Positions 1-12,600 are shown, numbered from the stretch's first letter. The stretch is 60,000 nt of DNA from Antedon mediterranea (GCF_964355755.1 NC_092673.1:1495001-1555000); one strand, 5' to 3'. The notes: generated from the letters alone by a model not told the origin. A program made the numbers and translations.

Positions 1-478
1 GAGAAAAAAGTAATTCATTCTTGTCACTAGAAACAGTGCCCTAAAAGAACAGATGTACATAAAAAAACTTTCTAACCATTATGCCAATTTTATGAGGCAA
101 ATGTATTTGTATAACAGTGGAAAATATATTCCTAAAAAGAAAAAATTCATCTGGATATCTAGATTGTATTTATTAAAACCTTTTTTTTCTTTTTGAGGAT
201 CCAATAAAACTATTTGAAAAAAACGTTTCAAGTTTATCGTTGAATTGATTTTATTGTATCATATTGTAAATGACATAAGTACATCTATGTAACCTTTCAC
301 CTTTAACCTTTCCTCTGCTTCTGTGTTGCTACAATGACCTTCCAAAACAAGTTTCCAGAAACAAGTATTGTACAAGTTGTTTATGTGACCTGAAATTATA
401 ATTTTGTTTTATATAATCACAACAAGTAAACATTATAAAATGTGTGTTTTGAAGTTTTGAAATAAAAAATAGACTCAC
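1..478. other. THG1L intron, 5' part
   Basis: AT-rich intron sequence following the exon 3 donor. I searched it for the missing THG1L exon (HINNLYN motif) and found none. No other gene or repeat seen. Confidence 0.5.
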
Positions 479-648
479 AATCCGCCTGACGCCAACTGAG
501 GTAATCTTTAAGGTTGTTGTTGCTAGGATACAAGACAACTCTCGCGTCAAATGCAGGTGGGTATAGAAGCGCCGTTTGTTTTATATAATCTTTCCAATAG
601 AACACGTATGATGATGAGAATAGTGATACCAAGTTTGACATCAACTTG
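479..648 (-). CDS. THG1L: THG1L coding exon 3 (last one in the window)
   Basis: The acceptor tttttgtttag precedes 648. The exon encodes [33 protein letters not shown] and [11 protein letters not shown]. The donor GTGAGT (478-473) leaves one base of the following Cys codon. Confidence 0.92.
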
Positions 649-3600
649 CTAAACAAAAAAAATCAAACATTTTTACTATTCATGGTTCATCCGTATTCAG
701 GGGACATTACTATTCAGGGGACATTACTATTCATGGTACATACCAAATCAGTGGACGTCTCTATTCAGGGGACATTCCAATTCAGGGACATTCCTACACA
801 GGGGACATTCCTGTTCAAGAAACATTTCTATTCAGGGACATTCCAACTCGGGGAACATGCCTATTCAGGGGATATTACTATAGGAATATTCCAACTCAGG
901 GGACATCCCTATTCAGGGGACATTGCTATTACTCTAGTAGCTAGATCAACTTTCGTATGCACTTTGAGGTCCAGAGAATTTGACTTCAGAAATTGGTTTA
1001 GGGTGGTCAAACAATCATATTTGGCTTGGTTACACATTTTGAAAATGTGGCGAAAGGTCAAAAGGTCAAGGTGAAAGGTCATAAGACCAAACATAAATAT
1101 GTCCTTAAATCTCAGTAACCACTTGTCACAACGAGGTAATTTTGGTCTTAAATTAATCAGAAGGTATACATTTATATTCAGTCTAATGGGACATTTTAGT
1201 AAAAAATGACCGGAAATGCCATTTATGACCTTTGACCCACAACCCAGGGCATGTATGTATCTCCGTAACTACTGGTCGTAGACACTTGAATTTGGTTTTA
1301 AATTGTTCGAAATATATGTTTTGTTATTTGTTACACATTTTGAAAAATGTTACAAAAGGTCAAAGGATCAAGGTCAAGGGTTATTTGAACAAATAAAAAA
1401 GGTACTTTTATCTCGGCAACCACTGGTCGCAGCAAGTCAATTTTGGTCTCAAAATGTTCAGAAGGCATGCATTTATATTCCATCTAATGGGGCATTTTAG
1501 TCAAAAATGATAAGAAATGCCATTTCTGACCTTTGACCCACATACCAGGGCATCTTCATATCTCATAAAGTACAGGTCGTAGAAACTTAAATTTGGTATC
1601 AAATTGTTCGAAATATACATATTTACATTCAATGTAATAGAAAATGTGGTTAAAAGATGAACAGAAATACTCTTACTAATGTCTCAAACAAAAAACATAT
1701 CTACACAGTTAGACTTATCCTTAGACAGTAATGTTATGCAATAACTGATACTTTAAATTGTTTTACTTTCAAGTACTAGTTATTGCTGTCCCCGAGGACA
1801 TTTTGATAGAAACGTTAAGCTCAACAGTTCTTTTCAGAATGCTAGAAGTAACTTGCCATATGTATCCGATTAAACGCCCCTGGCATTTATTGTTCAAAAT
1901 GGTTTTTAGGGGGAAAGGAGGCATCTTTATTTGGGGTATAATATGGTAACATGTATAATCAAATAAATACCACCTAGATGGGAAAAAATACTGCACAATT
2001 AATATCAAAAAGTGGTAAATTGTAGATTATGGTAGTTAATGAAATGTGTTGACGTGATACAATTATTGTGTAAATGCATGTGGCATGTTTATTCCACATG
2101 GTGTTCTATTTGAGGGAATGGTGGCGTTTATTTGAAGGAATACTCTAATATTAATAATTGTATTTCGTTTCTCAACTGATAAAAGGTACTTTACATGATT
2201 CGTTTTCCTCTTTATGCTTTTTAACGAAATGTTTCTGTCTTTTAAAATAAAAGTGATAGATTCCATTAAATGGATCTTCACCTCCAGGTGCCAGTATAAT
2301 GATATAAAACAATGACACATCATTATCCTGACACGATTGCACTCATAATGGATCTTCATTCTATCATCTATTTGTTTGTAACTACAATTTGACAACAATC
2401 TTTTGCATAGTTTTAAATGCCAATACATAGTTTCATTACTATTGTACAATATGTCCAGCTTTCCTGAAAACACCCTTGTGTACTGTAGTACAGTGTTGTA
2501 GTATGATTTTATCATGATAAACTTCTGATGCTTTTATTGTCAATGCATTCAGTACCTAAAACATGTCAAAGTTTTATAGTGGTATTGATAATAAATCTCC
2601 AGAAATATATATTGTTTTATTATCTACACTGGGAACAGACGTGTATATGTATAAGTTTTGTCGTTGACATTCAAAACTATTATGCAACAGTGTTACGTAA
2701 TAATGACAATGACTTGGTCTATTATTGTGGTCTCCGATACCTTTTATTACATGATTGTACTTCCTCCAGGATAGAATGAGGTTTAATCCCGTTATTATTC
2801 TTATTATATAATATATATTTTTTTTATATATATATATATCTGGGGTGTATTTATTTGATTATACATGTTACCATTATTACACCCAACAAAATAAACGCCT
2901 TCCCTGAATAAATAAATGCCCGAGGCTTTTATACGGGTAACTACAGTAAATTACTTCTAGCATTCTCAAAATGTTCGGGGGTAAACAATAATTTCTAGCA
3001 TTATTATAAGCAAAAGTAGGCCTACAATTATTACAAACAGTAAAGGATTTGTTTTAATTCCTACAGTATAATGAAATCATTAGGCATCAATTATTGCATA
3101 ACATTACTGTCTAATGATAAGTTGGGTAGATATGTTTTTCATTTAAAAGATTAGTAATTAATAGTATTTATGATCATCTTTTATCCAAATTTTCTGTTAG
3201 AATGAATGTAAATATGTGTATTTCTAACAATTTGATACTAAATTTAAGTTTCTACGACCTGTACTTACAGAGATAAGAAGATGCCCTGGTATGTATGTCA
3301 AAGGTCAGAAATATCATTTCCGGTCATTTTTTACTAAAATGTTTCATTAGACTGAATATGAATGTATAGCTTCTGAACATTTTGAGACCAAAATTTACTC
3401 GCTGTGACCAGTGGTTGCCGAGATACAAATACCTATTTGTGTTTATTCATATAACCCCTGGCCTTGACCTTTTGACCTTTTGTAACATTGTTCAAAATGT
3501 GTAACAAATAACTAAATGTATATTTCGAACAATTTGAGCCCAAATTCAAGTCTCTACGGCCAATAGTTACGGAGATACAGACATGCCCTGGTTTATGGGT

Positions 3601-4820
3601 CAAAGGTCAGAAATGGCATTTCCGGTCATTTTCGACTAAAATGTTTCATTAGACTGAATATGAATGTATACCTTCTGATCAATTTGAGACCAAAATTACC
3701 TCGCTGTGACCAGTGGTTGTCGAGATTTAAGGACATAATGGTGTTTGATCTTATAACCTTTGACCCTGACCTTTTGCCACATTTTCAAAATGTGTAACCA
3801 AGCCAAAAATGATTGTTTGACCACCCTAAACCAATTTCTGAAGTCAAATTCTCTGGACCTCAAAGTGCATACGAAAGTTGATCTAGCTACTAGAGTATAT
3901 AGGAATATTCCAACTCAGGGGACATCCCTGTTCAGGAGACATTCCTATTCAGGAATATTCCAACTCCGGGGACATTCCTGTTCAAGAAACATTTCTATTC
4001 AGGGACATTCCAACTCAGGGGACATGTCTATTTAGGGGATATTACTATAGGAATATTCCAACCCAGGGGCCATCCCTGTTCAAGAAACATTTCTATTCAG
4101 AGGGACATTCCTATTCAGGGGACATTACTATAGGAATATTCCAACTCAGGGGCCATCCCTGTTCAGGAGACATTGGTGGAGTCCAGAAGGTGTCCACGTA
4201 AATAGTGATTCTACTGTAAAGAAAGTAATTGTTAATTTATTGAAATATCAATACTTTCTATAAAGGAATTTCATTTATATAGAGAGACTTCAGATTAATA
4301 AAGACTTAAGGAGCCAAGAGTTGGTTAATGACCATGGTGGTAGGATAACGCAAAGACAAACCTTTCTCTCCGACTAAATTGTGTCGTTCCTTTTCTAAAA
4401 ACAAAGCTGTACTCATCACTGACACCATACGCTATCACAATATCTTTAAACTGGTTCATCACACATTCAGCGCATTTGTTCATTAGTAGAAGTGCGCCCT
4501 CATCATTCGGTTTCTCAAATTTATGGTCATCTGAAAACCTAATAATAATACAGATTTTAAACACTGTGTATAACTTTAAATGTACAGTATATAAATAAAA
4601 AAGCAAATCACTGAAAAAATGATAATGCTGATCATTTTTTCAGTGAGAATGTATTACTCGATTCTCATAACGTTGTATGCTCAAATCAATACTTTACTTA
4701 ATTTACTTCAACTTACTTGTGAAAACCTCTTCCATCAATTCGTACAACGATCCAACAGTTTGGAAGGCATGAATCATCTTTTTCAAATTGACGGACATAT
4801 TCAAATTTACTCTTTGCCAT
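479..4820 (-). CDS. THG1L: tRNA-His guanylyltransferase, 5' half (three exons, incomplete)
   Basis: THG1-type enzymes add the extra G at position -1 of tRNA-His by 3'-5' polymerisation, which histidyl-tRNA synthetase needs. Coding exons on the minus strand are 4717-4820, 4362-4538 and 479-648; phases match across both introns and give about 151 residues. Visible motifs are [13 protein letters not shown] at the start, [10 protein letters not shown] with Asp29, [11 protein letters not shown] with Ser75-Asp76-Glu77, SSYVFYW, and YLSWRQADC at the break. Asp29 and Asp76 are the family's metal-binding residues and fall at the same numbers as in known members. The next exon should begin with the HINNLYN-type motif; it is not in 1-478, so the 3' half (the family is about 270-300 residues) lies left of the window. 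Vertebrate proteins carry an N-terminal extension before [10 protein letters not shown]; whether one exists here cannot be seen. The gene is divergent from PRC1. Confidence 0.93.
672..929. repeat. Minisatellite around 'ggggacattcctattca', left block
   Basis: Degenerate tandem words such as attcaggggacattacta and ggaatattccaactcagg, in units of roughly 16-35 bp. The same array, in the same orientation, resumes at 3898 after the inserted inverted-repeat element. The frame open across it is only a consequence of the repeat. Confidence 0.85.
930..3897. mobile_element. Foldback-like DNA element with ~1-kb terminal inverted repeats
   Basis: The ends read TACTCTAGTAGCTAGATC and its reverse complement. 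Arms are about 930-1979 and 2838-3897, separated by an 858-bp spacer. A TAT direct repeat flanks it (927-929 and 3898-3900); removing the element plus one TAT restores the minisatellite word gacattgctataggaatattcc-type sequence, which fixes the borders. Each arm holds two direct sub-units of about 300 bp (for example from 1030 and 1331), rich in aaggtcaaaggtcaagg. The spacer has no recognisable transposase, so the element is probably non-autonomous. A 3-bp or TA target duplication does not decide the superfamily. Confidence 0.88.
1030..1630. repeat. Two ~300-bp direct sub-repeats in the left arm
   Basis: Units start at ttacacattttgaaaatg near 1030 and 1331. Each contains an aaggtcaaggtca run, a 'ctcggcaaccactggtcg' motif and gacctttgaccca. 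The mirror pair lies in the right arm (about 3200-3800). Confidence 0.75.
3898..4172. repeat. Minisatellite around 'ggggacattcctattca', right block
   Basis: Continuation of the array at 672-929 in the same orientation, which shows that the inverted-repeat element split one array. A larger sub-unit of about 100 bp (ggaatattccaactcagg...) is also visible. Confidence 0.8.
4362..4538 (-). CDS. THG1L: THG1L coding exon 2
   Basis: The acceptor ...attattag precedes 4538. The exon encodes [13 protein letters not shown] through [12 protein letters not shown] to SRRE plus two bases. The donor GTTTGT (4361-4356) is weak, but it is the only one that joins in phase to exon 3 (SRRES-KLMSNL). Confidence 0.92.
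4717..4820 (-). CDS. THG1L: THG1L coding exon 1
   Basis: The ATG is at 4820-4818. The exon encodes residues 1-34 plus two bases, including the first catalytic Asp in RIDGRGF. The donor reads GTAAGT (4716-4711). Confidence 0.92.
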
Positions 4821-4934
4821 GTTTTACTCCCTGGTCTGAACACTTGAAACACTGTAGTATATAATAATAATAAGATTTATATTTAGATACATTTGTTTGA
4901 TAAATTAATAACATATTTGAAAACATAATTTATT

Positions 4935-6021
4935 CAGGCCCGTAGCCAGGGGGGGTTTTTATGGTTCGGGCGAACCCCCCCTTTACAGCGAACCCCCCTT
5001 AACCGACTGCGAACCCCCATCCCCGACATGCCCAATACCTCACCCTCATCTCCAAAAATCGTCCAAATACGTGCTCCACAGTACAAAAAGTTGTTTGTAA
5101 ATTAAAAAATTCGTAAACTCGTTCGGAATAACTCATACAGTACCATCTATGAGCGTACTATGAGCGTACTTCGAGCGATATAGTCTGTAAATTTCTAAGA
5201 GTTGCAAATGAATTGCCGATTTTAACCTGAAAAATAAATGTTTGGTCCCTGCATGTAACATGATATTGACGCGTCTCACAGCGAGCTGGGGGCCGAACGA
5301 TTCTTACAAAGGACACCGCCAGACAACTGCGTACCAATTGTTTAGATCACTGGCAGTCAGGCAGCATGCATAAAGTATATAGCCTTCCGACATACATCAG
5401 TATTTATGTGTGGCTATGAAGTATAATGTATCATAGAGGATTATAGTGAATATTAATATTTTACACTATAATATCTATGGTATCATGTACTGTAGTTCAC
5501 ATTATGGCATCCGATTATTTTTTTCTAGACAACCAGCCGATACGTACTCAAATGTATCAATATCACCTATTTACATTGGCATATTTAATTTCCTCAACAA
5601 ATTGCTGTAAATAAATATTATAGATAGAGCTATAATAAGAATTGCATTTGCCTTCACCCAGTGTGCTTTTTTCGGGGCTTCTCCTAGACGTACGTTCGCA
5701 TTGAACTTGAACGCAAAACAAAATATCGAGTAAATGATCAAACAATCGGCGGTTCCGCACAGAGCACGCGCATCTAACAAACGGCAACAAATGTTATCGT
5801 TTAAATAGTCCACGAGTCCAAGAAGTACGATCGTTTTGCTCATATGGTAGCATGCTGCATGAGAGTGTCTTTTCCGGCCATCTAGGGGTGTCATTTAACA
5901 AAATTTGCTTTGCCTCAGGCCCCACCCCAGTGGGGGGGGGGGGGGGGTAGGTATGGGGGTGGGGGTGACCCAAATACTTAGTGTGCGAACCCTCCCTTGA
6001 CAGATCCTGGCTACGGCCCTG
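4935..6021. mobile_element. DNA transposon copy A, CAGGCCCGTAGCCAGG ends
   Basis: Terminal inverted repeats CAGGCCCGTAGCCAGG and CCTGGCTACGGCCCTG, flanked by a 5-bp TTATT repeat (4930-4934 and 6022-6026). Next to the ends are runs of G or C with gcgaacccccc words. A second copy in the same orientation lies at 28461. No transposase is recognisable; short minus-strand frames are shared by both copies but match nothing I know. CAG ends suggest a hAT-like non-autonomous element, although a 5-bp duplication is short for hAT. Confidence 0.85.
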
Positions 6022-6501
6022 TTATTAATACTTAATAGACGGGTATGTATAATGAAATGATGGGATGAAGTGCAACCATACAACAGGCACTATTCATTTT
6101 CAGTGAATAAGCTACTAAACCACCAACACACCCGGCCTAGCTAGGTTTATCAGTACTTCTGCTGTAGGAAGGTTGGGTTAGGAAGGTAGGGTGTGTGGAC
6201 AGCCTTGCCAGGTTGCCTTGCTAGTATTCAGTAAAGTTAGGCTAGTAGTAGAAGAGTCTAGAGAACTAGATATAAAGGACTAGCCTGGCCCTAGGCATAG
6301 ATAATAACTACAAATTGTAGAAGCAACAAGTATTGGTTATAATATAAACATAGAAATACACACAAACGGTACAAAATAATTAAATCTGTATAAGAAGAGT
6401 TGATTTTAACCTTTTAAACCTTATTTACAGTAAAGCAGAGCAGTACATGTGTATGTTTTGTATACACAAATGATAACGCCCTCTATTGCTCACCCAGTTG
6501 A

Positions 6502-6506
6502 CCAAT
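6502..6506 (+). promoter_or_regulatory. CCAAT box upstream of PRC1
   Basis: ttgaCCAATgag, about 140 bp before the PRC1 ATG and 26 bp before the CHR-like site. Paired CCAAT and CHR elements are known in G2/M genes, including vertebrate PRC1. Assignment is by position and spacing only. Confidence 0.45.
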
Positions 6507-6532
6507 GAGCGTTCATATTTTTGCAGGACATT

Positions 6533-6546
6533 TTCAAATCGCGAAA
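6533..6546 (-). promoter_or_regulatory. CHR/CDE-like cell-cycle element
   Basis: The minus strand reads TTTCGCGATTTGAA: an E2F/CDE-like TTTCGCG beside the CHR core TTTGAA. Such sites bind the DREAM and MuvB complexes and confine expression to G2/M. The site lies about 100 bp upstream of the PRC1 start. Confidence 0.4.
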
Positions 6547-6643
6547 TCGGCCATGGTGGTGAGTAGCTGTTTTTAAGAAGTGAACTAAAATTTTCAATAA
6601 AAAACGTTACATTTTGGATTAAATTATTTGCGAAAAGTAGTTG

Positions 6644-6663
6644 ATGATGGCTGAGAATAAACG
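6644..6663 (+). CDS. PRC1: PRC1 coding exon 1
   Basis: Encodes MMAENK plus two bases of an Arg codon, followed by the donor GTAAGT. It joins 8890 as CG|T to read KRESMKLEIG. A very short first coding exon after a 5' UTR. Confidence 0.8.
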
Positions 6664-9600
6664 GTAAGTGAATTATGTACATTTTTATAAGAGATTTTCT
6701 ACTTTAAATATGTTCTAAAGGTCATAAAAATGAGAAAGAGAGTGGCGTGTGAGAGGTGGCCAGAGAGTGTGACTGTGAGGGTTTACATACAGTCACGTCG
6801 TTCTAGGCCTAGCCTAGGCTATATAGGGCTAAATAAGCCTGGCTAGGCCTAACGTACTAGGCCTACTGGCGCTGCAGTAGCCTCAAAGCTGTGTGTTTTA
6901 TGTTCAATTTGAAACAAAATATAGCCTTAACTAACTAGGCCTAGCCTAGCGGCCCTAGAGGGTAACCGATCACTCCGGCCGCGCTTCACTCCGGCCGCAG
7001 TATCAGTTTAGCGCGATGTTATGCACTCCGGCCGCTATTCAATTCGACTTCATGTGCAAAGGGGCCGTTAGTATGGAGCGCCCATAACTACGTTTTCTAT
7101 ACTGTTCAGTGTTATAACAAATTCTTGGTGAATTTAAATGGAACTAGTTGAATATTTATTAGCAACAATTTTACTTGTTTCATTAACAATAACATTCAAA
7201 GAAGTTGGAACTGCTTTTTCTTTCAAACTAAACTTAACTTAATTAAATTCAATAATAAAATAATAATCAAATACCCGTCTAATTAATGCTTGAATAACAA
7301 TATTTAATTTCTTTCTATGTACATTTATTTTTATAGTTTTACATTTATTAACATTAAAAATTAGTTAAAACCCTTATTTTTATAACACTTTATCTTGCCA
7401 GTACCCATACTTACTAATTATAGTTAATAACAATATTTACAATATTAATTTATTTATTTCAAATAATCAAATATCCGTCTAATTAATGTTACCTAGAATT
7501 GTATCAAGAATTAATATATCATTTTTGTACAGTCCAATTTACAATGATTTAATATTTTAATTTATATATGATAAAAATAATATGACATATAGGGTACATT
7601 ACAATTAATATACTAGCCTATTACATTGGATAAAACACATAAATTATTTTGTTCTAGCATTAGACCTAATTTAAAACACTTGCGATGTTGTTGTCATCCT
7701 GAAAGAGAAAAAAATATACTGTATTATTACAAATGTTTATTTTGATTCTCTACAAAAAACGTGTCTCGGTTGTAAAAGACTCATTGGGCGCTCCATAGCT
7801 GCGGCCGGAATAAATCGCGGCCGGATTGAAGCGCGGCCGGAGTGAAGCGCGGCCGGAGTGATCTGTATTCGCCCTAGAGAGCTAGAGTAGTAGTACTAGG
7901 CTAGTAGGTAGGCGGTGTCAGATGATGAAATCGGTCTCGATAAAATCAACATCCGGTATTTTGTATGGAGTGCCGCTAGGTAGATACGCTTTTTATCATA
8001 TTAATTACGTTTGATATCGGTCGCGTTTTATTTTGGTCGCGCTAATTTGTATATGGCGCATTAGATACATTTTTAATGAAAACGCTCATTATGTTTTTAG
8101 TTAATTTTGAATATTAGAATTTCTAATAAAAGGCCTACTAGGCCTAGGCCTATTTGACATTTTTTTAACCCTCGATCATTATTTTTTAAGTACAGTAAAT
8201 ATAAATACAGTAGTTATCTCATTATTTATAAATAATTTGTGTTTTCATTTTATCTTACAGTATATGTTCTTTTAGAAAATCGTTTTTCCGCCGGTAAACA
8301 TACGTGATAAAAAACATTTTTTGCGTTCAATACAAACATCGGGGGGAAAGTCCCGATGAAATAAAACTAGGGTTACTCATTAGTAAGACACCTCTAGTTG
8401 CCCGGAAATAAGACTTCATAGCGCACTAGCAAATAGGAAAATGATCGTAGCCTTCTTGAATGTATTATACAATCAAAGAAGCTAGCAATGAATTGCGCCT
8501 AGAAAATCAATCGCGCCTTTGTCATTTGATGATGTGCGTACGTTACCGATGAAAGAGTAAATCACACCGATCCATAGAGTCGATTATTTCAGTGTGATAT
8601 TGAAAATATGAATTGATATTTATTTTTTAATACACATAACATTTTTACAAGAAAAACAATACAATCAATCAATCATTGTTTTAACTGAAAACTTTATTTA
8701 CAATATACAAGTTACCGCATTTTAGACGATTTTCAGACAACAGCCAATACATAGGAAATTTCAAACTGCGCAAACAAAGTATTTTTTTCAGTATTTAAAA
8801 AATAAAACCATACAAAAAGCTTGATAACCAAAACCTTACTTTTTCACATTTTGAATAAAATTGATAGTACATTTTTCATCTTTAAACAGTGAGAGTATGA
8901 AATTAGAAATTGGATCTTGCTTGGATGCTGCTCTTAGCCAGCTGACTCACATATGGAATGAGATTGGAATATGTGAAGAACAACGACAAGAAAGACAGAC
9001 TGTAGTCATGCATCATCTTCGTAATCTTCTACAAGAGATGGTTGACGAGGAACAAGAAATGAGCAACCGGCTTAAACAAAGCGTTGACAAGTGTCAGTGT
9101 GAACTGAAAACCCTTGTTCAAGAACTTGGAGAGGAGCATGTAAAGGTATGAGTTGCTATAGGTTATTCCATCCAATTGTTCCACAGCAATTGAATACATT
9201 CTCTCAATATTGGACTCGCAGAAAACTATTTTCTTGAGGTCCAAAAGGTTCTATTTTATACCATTAGTACACACTCAGAATAACACTCTAATGATGTCCA
9301 TATTAGGAGAATTGACTGATTTTTTCTCATTTTCAGTATCTGATTTACCATTTGTACGCGGTTTGTAGAATTAAACATCTTCATGTTTTATTCAAAGATA
9401 CTGTACATCTATAATTAGTTAATTCAATTTAAAATTAAAATTGTAACAAATATGTGTCAACTGCCTGTATTAAGTTTGATGAATTCTAACCATTTTAAAT
9501 ATCTGCAGCCGGATGAAGGGTTGACCATTCTTCAGCTTGAGAAGCTTTTGAGATCCCAGGTGGATTCTCTGTCGAAGGTTAAGCAGCAACGACTGGATTA

Positions 9601-12600
9601 TCTTAAGAGTTTAAAGGAGACGGAGCAGGCTCTATGCGACGCCCTCTGTGTTACACCACACTACATACCAACAGGAATTGTACCAACACAAAAAGACTTG
9701 GATAAACTTAAAGAACACATTGAATCATTAACTTCAGAAAAGGTTAGAATTGATGGTTTTATTAATTTTTTTAAATGTTACGTATTTAGGCACATGTGGC
9801 CAAGTTGCCGATTATTTGATTGATTGATATATTTGAATAACAGTTCAAAAATACACATTTTAACAGGTGAAAGTAATACTGTAGACATACATGAGGACAA
9901 ACAGATTAAAAATTCATCTCAACAAGCATTTTACAAGCATTATACACAACGTTTAGTCTTCATTAATACCATTTGGATAATAAATTTTATTTTAAGTTTT
10001 TATAAAATCTTATCTTTTGCAGGCCAATCGACAGAGTATATTTTCGTCAACGAAAAAAGAGATTGTAAGTTTATTTGAGAATTTGGAACAAGGTCCGAAT
10101 ACGTCGTTTGAAAGAGAGGTACTTTGTGAAGAAGAGGACACGTTTCAGCTTTCATTGGCCAACTTAGAAGCCCTCAAGCAGTTAAGAAATGATGTAAGTC
10201 AGATTTTATTAAAGTATTGTATTTTGAACATACAACAGTATTCCAACTGCATCAGGTTATAATTTAAGAAACAGAGAAAGAAATCACATTGTATTGTTTT
10301 CTAAAATGTTGTTAATGGTGGTCACTGCACGAATCTTCTTCTTTGGAATACTGCTTAACGATCCTTAATGATCAAAACAAGCAGGGTTTGTGCGCATGCG
10401 AGGTCTTTGATATTTAGATTGACTTGAATAAATCATAATGATAATATTCCAACTTTCGGAATAAGATTTTACTGCAAATGATATTTAACAGTATATCTAA
10501 CTTTATATCGTAGCTTGAAATTACCGAAAAAGAAAATGAAATATTAGCGCATGAACTTTATGACAAGATCAAGTCACTATGGAAACGACTTAGGGTTGAT
10601 GAAGCGGAAAAAGAAGACTTTCAAATGACACACCAAGGTCATCGACCAAAAACTATACAAATTGTAAGTTACATTTTTCTAAATGTAGTATTTTAAAGAC
10701 GCATTGTCCCCCTGAAAATTTTGTTCAATGTTTTTGTTGAATATGCCATTTTGATGTCACATAATAGTTATTGACTTTGACCAAAATTTGATGTAACAAA
10801 AAATGATTTACCTGAATAAACTTCAAAGCAAAAAATAAAAAGAAAAAATATTCAATTTGACTGGAAGGGTTTTTTCTTTTTACAATTAACTTTTAAACTG
10901 TGAAATGTCCTATTCAAAGTCTTTTTTTTATTAATCTTTTTTCATATTTTTGGGAGGCAATACATCTTTTAAAGCTTTCAGATAAAACAAAATGCTTTTC
11001 AATTTTGCACAGTTGAAAGAAGAATTACAAAGACTGAATGAACTGAAGAAACAGAATCTGAAGAAAGTGATAGAAGAAATGAGAGAAGAGTTGACATCAT
11101 GGTGGAACAAATGCTTCTTTAGCCTAGAGCAACGACAAACATTTACTGCTGCATCTGACGGTACTATAATAAAAACAATTATTCACATTAAATAAATCCG
11201 GTTTAATTGTTATTGGTATGTGCTATAAGTATTTTAAAATAGTAAATGTTAATGTGTTGGACTTGAAATTAGAGAACAGGTGTCAATCGCATGTGATTGG
11301 TCCTCACAACTCTAAAGCTCTGTTTAAACTAGTTTTGAAAAAAAAGTGTGATGTGCCCAAATATGGTAGTGATATGCCCAAATATAATAGTGATATGACA
11401 TCATCATAAGGATTATGGAATTTCTTACAATAGCTTACCGTAAAAAGCATCTCCCTGTATCCTCTATTCAATGGTGAGTATGATTGTGAGTAAATCTGGC
11501 CTAAATCTTGTACGCAATAAAAAAAATTGGTACAGGAATTGAATTTATAATCAAAATCATGATAATATTCAGGAATTATCATCTGCTTTCTCTTCTCTTA
11601 CAGATGAATTCACAGAGGAACTGCTTGAATTACATGACCTAGAAGTAGCGAAAATGAAAGCCTATTACGAAGAAAATGAAGAAATTTTAGAATGTATCAA
11701 GAAGAGAGAGGACATGTGGAAAAAGATGTTGGAGTTTGAGGTAGTCCATTTAGCAAGAGCTCAGTCTGCACACATTGGTTTACCTCCAATTTCAATGTTT
11801 TCACCCATGTAACATTTATAGTACCATGCTTTGATGATAATGATTTATCTATCTATCTATCTATCATTCTTCTATGTAATAATAATGGTGGTCTACAGCT
11901 TGGTTGCCACCTGGACGCAACACAAGGTCCTAGACACAACGCAGAGTTGACCAATAACATGGGACAGTTTGAATAATCCATCATTTGTGATTGGTCAAAT
12001 CCCTTACGTTGCGTTACACCTAGTGGGAACCAAGCATTATATTGCTCCAAATACATTGTTGTGCTTTACACACGAAAATGATGTATTAAATATCCTAAGA
12101 TAACCACAAAAAAAAGGGACAAGTAGAGGAACCATTGTCTACAATATACATTAACTATGGCTGGCTTCATCTATAATATCATTCTCACAACAGCAAAACA
12201 TCAGAGTGTACACAAACTGGGGCGCACCATACAAAACACAGGTGTTGACACCCCAGTGTGTGTCAACTCTGTTTTGCACTACTACTGCTGCTACTACTTA
12301 TTAAATGACCTGCTTTAGAACAATAGGTTTGTTAGATAGAATCAATCTTCTATTCAATTCAATATTAATTAGTTGTATATATCATTACTAATCAACTGTG
12401 TCATACTTTGCTTTAACCATTCATTATAATCATAGCATGGTACTTATGGTAACAGTCTCCCTACAGTACACAGGATTTTACCCCTGTTTACTATAGGGCG
12501 TATCATTACCGAATGTTAACAAAATAGTACATGCAAGAATAGCATTAGCCATCATCTAATCCATTTAATAACCCTTTCTTTTATTGCATCATGGTCGTTA

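Larger units (their letters stand above)
4821..6643. promoter_or_regulatory. Divergent THG1L/PRC1 upstream region
   Basis: The start codons of THG1L (minus) and PRC1 (plus) are head to head. Without the transposon at 4935-6021 they would lie about 735 bp apart, so one shared promoter region is plausible. Recognisable sites sit close to PRC1: a CCAAT box and a CHR/CDE-like site. No TATA box is evident. Confidence 0.5.

Noticed and set aside
646-1074. 142-codon plus-strand frame with repeated GDI/IQGT words
   Set aside because: It is the minisatellite read as protein, running into the inverted-repeat element; no start context or homology.
2063-2515. 150-codon minus-strand frame in the spacer of the inverted-repeat element
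   Set aside because: No transposase or other motif recognised; amino-acid composition typical of AT-rich chance frames.
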